From Dechloromonas sp. (GTDB lineage Bacteria > Pseudomonadota > Gammaproteobacteria > Burkholderiales > Rhodocyclaceae): a DNA stretch of 27,615 nt. The notes below the pieces were generated by a model. That model searched no databases and was not told the origin of the DNA. It saw only the letters and a list, made by a program, of their open reading frames with translations. Of this stretch, positions 25,068 to 27,615 are shown in pieces. The translations under genes were made by a program, and so were the position numbers. How positions within the stretch are numbered: the first letter of the stretch is position 1; every line of letters starts with the position of its first letter. The stretch is from assembly GCA_017302355.1 (NCBI GenBank), contig JAFLDQ010000032.1:1-27615 (forward strand). The letters are read 5' to 3'.

Positions 25068-26699
25068 ATGGGCCTATTCTCGGAAACAGAGTGCCGACAC
25101 TGTGGCAGCAAGGATCACGCTTCCGACAACTGTCCGCATGATCACGGCGTGCTAGGTATCGGCGGAGATACCAAGTGTCGGTACTGTGGTAGCAAGGATC
25201 ACGCTTCCGACAACTGTCCGCATGATCACGGCGTGCTAGGTATCGGCGGAGATACCAAATGTCGGTACTGTGGTAGCAAGAATCACGCTTCCGACAACTG
25301 TCCGCATGATCACGGCGTGCTAGGCATCGGTGGAGATACCAAATGTCGGCACTGTGGCAGCAACAATCACGCTTCAGACAACTGTCCGCACAGGAATTAC
25401 CATTACACCGAAACAGCCTCCTCTTCCAGCAGCCAAGAGGATAATGACTGGTTGATACTTGTAGCCGTTCTAGCAGCCATCGGCTTCGTTATCTGGCTCA
25501 TCTTTTTCGTAGCGATCCCCTTGGTTGTGATCAATATGGCTGCGATTGCCTTGATTGGTGGGGTCATCAAGAAGAACCGGAGCAATATCCTCTTCCCGGT
25601 CTCCATCCTGGGCGCAATCTTCGTGGTCGCCGACTATAATCGCGGGTGGGTATCAGGCGGTCTGGTGCGCGAAGTCGCCTTTCTTGGTAGCTGGATCAGG
25701 CCAATGCTGTATGCCAACCTGCTCGCCGGGTTGATAGCTGCCTATTTATCCATAAGGCATGTGCTCAACACAAGAACGCCTCCTCCCGTCGGGGAGAGCG
25801 AGTTCTCAAAGAAAAACTTGATTGTAATCGGCTGTCTTTCGGCTGTCGGGGCCACCACTGTCGGTGTGCAGATGTATGTCGACACGCATGCCCAACACTC
25901 TAAAATCGTAACGAATAGCCAAGTCTCTTCTTCGCCAACACGCTCCAGCGTCCCAGCGGAAGCGAGGTCATCGACGCAGATGCGCGGTAGCCAAACCTCG
26001 ACGGCGCCTTCGTCAAAGAGCGCAAGCAAGGATACCGCAGGCAGCACAACGCCCGATATTGCGGCCGGCTCCAAAATTCGCGGGGAAAACGAGTCCTGTT
26101 CGAAAAATTCAGAATGTGCCGTCGGCCTCAATTGTGTGGGCAGCGTGTGCCAGAAGCCGGTTTCGGCCGAAAGGCCAAGGTCAAGCCAGGCCGTGTCAAG
26201 AACGGACCCAGAAAAGAAGTTGATGGCCAACACTGGCTTTGGCGCGCTAGGTAGCCGTTGCACAGAGCAGTTCGAATGTGGTGGGGGCTTGAAATGCGAG
26301 GCTGGCATTTGTATGGCACGCGAAGCGACAGGCATAGCGGAGGCCCAGCCGAAGCCACCGTCTCGGTCGTCAACAGATGCAGAACGTGAAGCATGGAAGG
26401 CAGCAGTGGGGGCGAACAAGGTGACCAGCTACGAGGCGTACCTGAAGGAATACCCGTCTGGAAGGCACGCCTCAGCAGCCCGCGTAAAAATTGCCGGACT
26501 AAAGGCCGAGCCGACGCCGCGTCCCGATCTCGCTGCTGTATCCAGGCCGGTCCCTGCGGTGTCGCCGGCCGGTTCAACCAGAGTGGTGGGGGATGATGGC
26601 GAGAAGGCAGGGAAGGTAGCCCGATATGTCGACAAGAATGGCTGCCTGAGAGAGGCAAATGGCAGCTTCGTTATTGGGTTCAGATCAGATTGCAGATAA
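25068..26699 (+). CDS. Tetra-zinc-knuckle, multipass membrane protein with cysteine-rich repeats
   Basis: I do not recognise this 543-residue protein as a whole. Residues 9-106 hold four CCHC zinc knuckles with exact CX2CX4HX4C spacing (first: C9, C12, H17, C22), three of them in near-identical 28-residue repeats. Residues about 128-270 contain about five hydrophobic segments (128-146, 148-166, 172-189, 211-229, 250-270). A Ser/Thr-rich linker follows. Then two cysteine motifs with identical CX5CX5CX4C spacing appear (C344-C361 and C398-C415), resembling Dickkopf/EB-type disulphide modules. Residues 437-478 look like the helical AW...AY..YL..YPSG..A..A repeat seen in bacterial effector proteins. 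It ends GCLREANGSFVIGFRSDCR. With an odd number of membrane segments the knuckles would be cytoplasmic and the cysteine motifs periplasmic. The SD is AGGAG at 25052-25056. Base composition is visibly AT-richer than the neighbours. Confidence 0.85.
   Translation: MGLFSETECRHCGSKDHASDNCPHDHGVLGIGGDTKCRYCGSKDHASDNCPHDHGVLGIGGDTKCRYCGSKNHASDNCPHDHGVLGIGGDTKCRHCGSNNHASDNCPHRNYHYTETASSSSSQEDNDWLILVAVLAAIGFVIWLIFFVAIPLVVINMAAIALIGGVIKKNRSNILFPVSILGAIFVVADYNRGWVSGGLVREVAFLGSWIRPMLYANLLAGLIAAYLSIRHVLNTRTPPPVGESEFSKKNLIVIGCLSAVGATTVGVQMYVDTHAQHSKIVTNSQVSSSPTRSSVPAEARSSTQMRGSQTSTAPSSKSASKDTAGSTTPDIAAGSKIRGENESCSKNSECAVGLNCVGSVCQKPVSAERPRSSQAVSRTDPEKKLMANTGFGALGSRCTEQFECGGGLKCEAGICMAREATGIAEAQPKPPSRSSTDAEREAWKAAVGANKVTSYEAYLKEYPSGRHASAARVKIAGLKAEPTPRPDLAAVSRPVPAVSPAGSTRVVGDDGEKAGKVARYVDKNGCLREANGSFVIGFRSDCR
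25092..25391 (+). repeat. 84-bp tandem repeats encoding zinc knuckles
   Basis: Three 84-base units at 25092-25175, 25176-25259 and 25260-25343 differ by only about 3-5 bases between adjacent copies. A partial fourth unit of 48 bases follows (25344-25391). Each encodes C-R-H/Y-C-G-S-K-D/N-H-A-S-D-N-C-P-H followed by a DHGVLGIGGDTK linker. The near-identity, including synonymous positions, points to recent tandem duplication or ongoing conversion. Confidence 0.95.
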
Positions 26700-26714
26700 T
26701 TGAGGAGTGCGAAA

Positions 26715-27269
26715 ATGAACGGCAGTATCCGTCTGTGTCTTTCAGTGGCGGTTTTGTCCCTATTTATGGAGGGGTGCGCCTATAAGGAGATGACCTATTT
26801 TCGAAAACCCAATGCTACGGTAGCCGAGGAAAGAACGGATTGGGGACTCTGTGGGGGCAATTTTTTGCCGGATGGCCAAGTTCAGCCCGTGATGGATGAA
26901 AAACTTCTCAACTGCATGTCGAAAAAGGGTTATCAGTCGATCAACGATTATTATGTTGAGCAGCAGATATCTTTTAAGAATCGTGCGAACCCCACTTCTT
27001 TCTATATTGCCAGTGAAACTGTGGACAACTGCGGATTTAGTCACTTAAGCGAAGGCCTATGCAAACACGAGCGATATATTCTGAAAAGAAACCTCTCTCG
27101 AGCCATAGCTTGTATGTCGGCCAATGGTTACGAGGCTACGTTGCCTCGCTACAAATCAGCCTACAGGATCATTGACAATGACCGCCAGTTGAGTGGAAGT
27201 TTTTGTCTTTCACTTACGCCAAGAAGCGGCAAGGGCGGCGTATCGTTGGGCGGCGCGCGATGGGAGTAG
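26715..27269 (+). CDS. Cysteine-rich lipoprotein-like protein of unknown function
   Basis: This 184-residue protein starts at ATG 26715 with GAGGAG in the leader, 15 bases after the zinc-knuckle gene's stop, so the two are probably one operon. A signal sequence (MNGSIRLCLSVAVLSLFMEGC) ends in a cysteine at residue 21; the -3 to -1 residues MEG are not a good lipobox, so lipidation is likely but unproven. The mature part shows a duplicated pattern of paired cysteines: DWGLCGGN followed by LLNCMSKKGY, and NCGF/GLCKHE followed by AIACMSANGY. Such C...CMxxxGY pairs recur in bacterial lipoproteins of unknown function. AT-richer composition matches the upstream gene. Confidence 0.75.
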   Translation: MNGSIRLCLSVAVLSLFMEGCAYKEMTYFRKPNATVAEERTDWGLCGGNFLPDGQVQPVMDEKLLNCMSKKGYQSINDYYVEQQISFKNRANPTSFYIASETVDNCGFSHLSEGLCKHERYILKRNLSRAIACMSANGYEATLPRYKSAYRIIDNDRQLSGSFCLSLTPRSGKGGVSLGGARWE

Positions 27270-27615
27270 CACTGAACCAGCGGACGCTCATTGTTAGTGC
27301 CTTCAACAACGATCCACCTTGTGGCCGCAAACATCGCGACGGGATCAAGTCTTGCAATCAAACACTTGGTGACTTCCGCCTACCGGAAATATCGTAATGC
27401 AAGACCTGACCCCGAACATGCGATGACCCCGAACACGCGAACATGGCTTCTCGACCTCACGGGAATGGTCGTGGACACCCATTAGCCAGCCCAAGTCAAG
27501 CGCGCGAACAATTCCATGGCGGCGCGAGCCGCCGGTTTTCAAACACTTCATCCTCCGCTTGCAGTCGCCGATCACGCCCGTTTCTTCAAATCATGGCTGC
27601 GACGAATCGCGCCAG
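27270..27615. other. Right-end stretch without a confident gene
   Basis: Nothing here gives a credible protein. It holds a tandem 17-base repeat (27407-27423 and 27424-27440; see findings). The preceding ATCGTAATGCAAGACCTGACCCC resembles the intergenic REP-like sequences of Rhodocyclales genomes, from memory only. A short minus-strand frame (27345-27575) has no recognisable match. Confidence 0.4.

Overview
The window is a high-GC bacterial chromosome segment, most likely from a betaproteobacterium of the Rhodocyclales type. This is inferred from gene content (late cobalamin genes, a polA/LOG/DUF2782/thrB neighbourhood, nadD-rsfS-rlmH-maf, paired BPSS1780-type membrane proteins), from -10 boxes such as GATAAT and TATAAT close to start codons, and from codon use. 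No rRNA or tRNA gene and no CRISPR array was seen.

Region 1 (1-8487) is a cobalamin salvage and late-synthesis locus. It holds a partial btuF (B12-binding periplasmic protein, running off the left edge), cobQ, cobU, a cobalamin riboswitch with its own intrinsic terminator, then cobT-cobS, a DUF938 methyltransferase-like gene, a small MoaD/ThiS-like gene and a CobC-type phosphatase. Two apparent insertions interrupt it. One is an NYN-nuclease/LOTUS gene between btuF and cobQ. The other is a YefM/YoeB-type toxin-antitoxin pair between cobQ and cobU, followed by a degenerate attC-like sequence, so it may be a lone integron-type cassette.

Region 2 (8578-18892) is housekeeping. It has msbA convergent with polA, a LOG-family gene divergent from polA, then DUF2782, thrB (homoserine kinase, TTG start), two tandem multipass membrane proteins, nadD (TTG start), rsfS, rlmH and maf. 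Many of these genes overlap or are closely spaced, which suggests co-transcription.

Region 3 (18939-24375, all minus strand) is accessory metabolism: a GT-B glycosyltransferase-like protein, a GH13 alpha-amylase-family protein with altered region I and IV residues, a TRIC/UPF0126 membrane protein, a DsrE-like protein, and a pair made of a GG-tailed MoaD-like protein and a BNR-type beta-propeller (TTG start).

Region 4 (24375-27615) looks like a small foreign island. A broken enoyl-CoA hydratase gene, with an in-frame internal deletion, is fused to the 5' end of an IS630-type transposase gene. Next come two visibly AT-richer genes. The first encodes a 543-residue membrane protein with four N-terminal CCHC zinc knuckles (CX2CX4HX4C) in near-identical 84-bp DNA repeats, about five membrane segments, two CX5CX5CX4C disulphide-type motifs and a repeat-like linker. 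The second encodes a cysteine-rich lipoprotein-like partner. This gene pair is the best candidate for an undescribed system.
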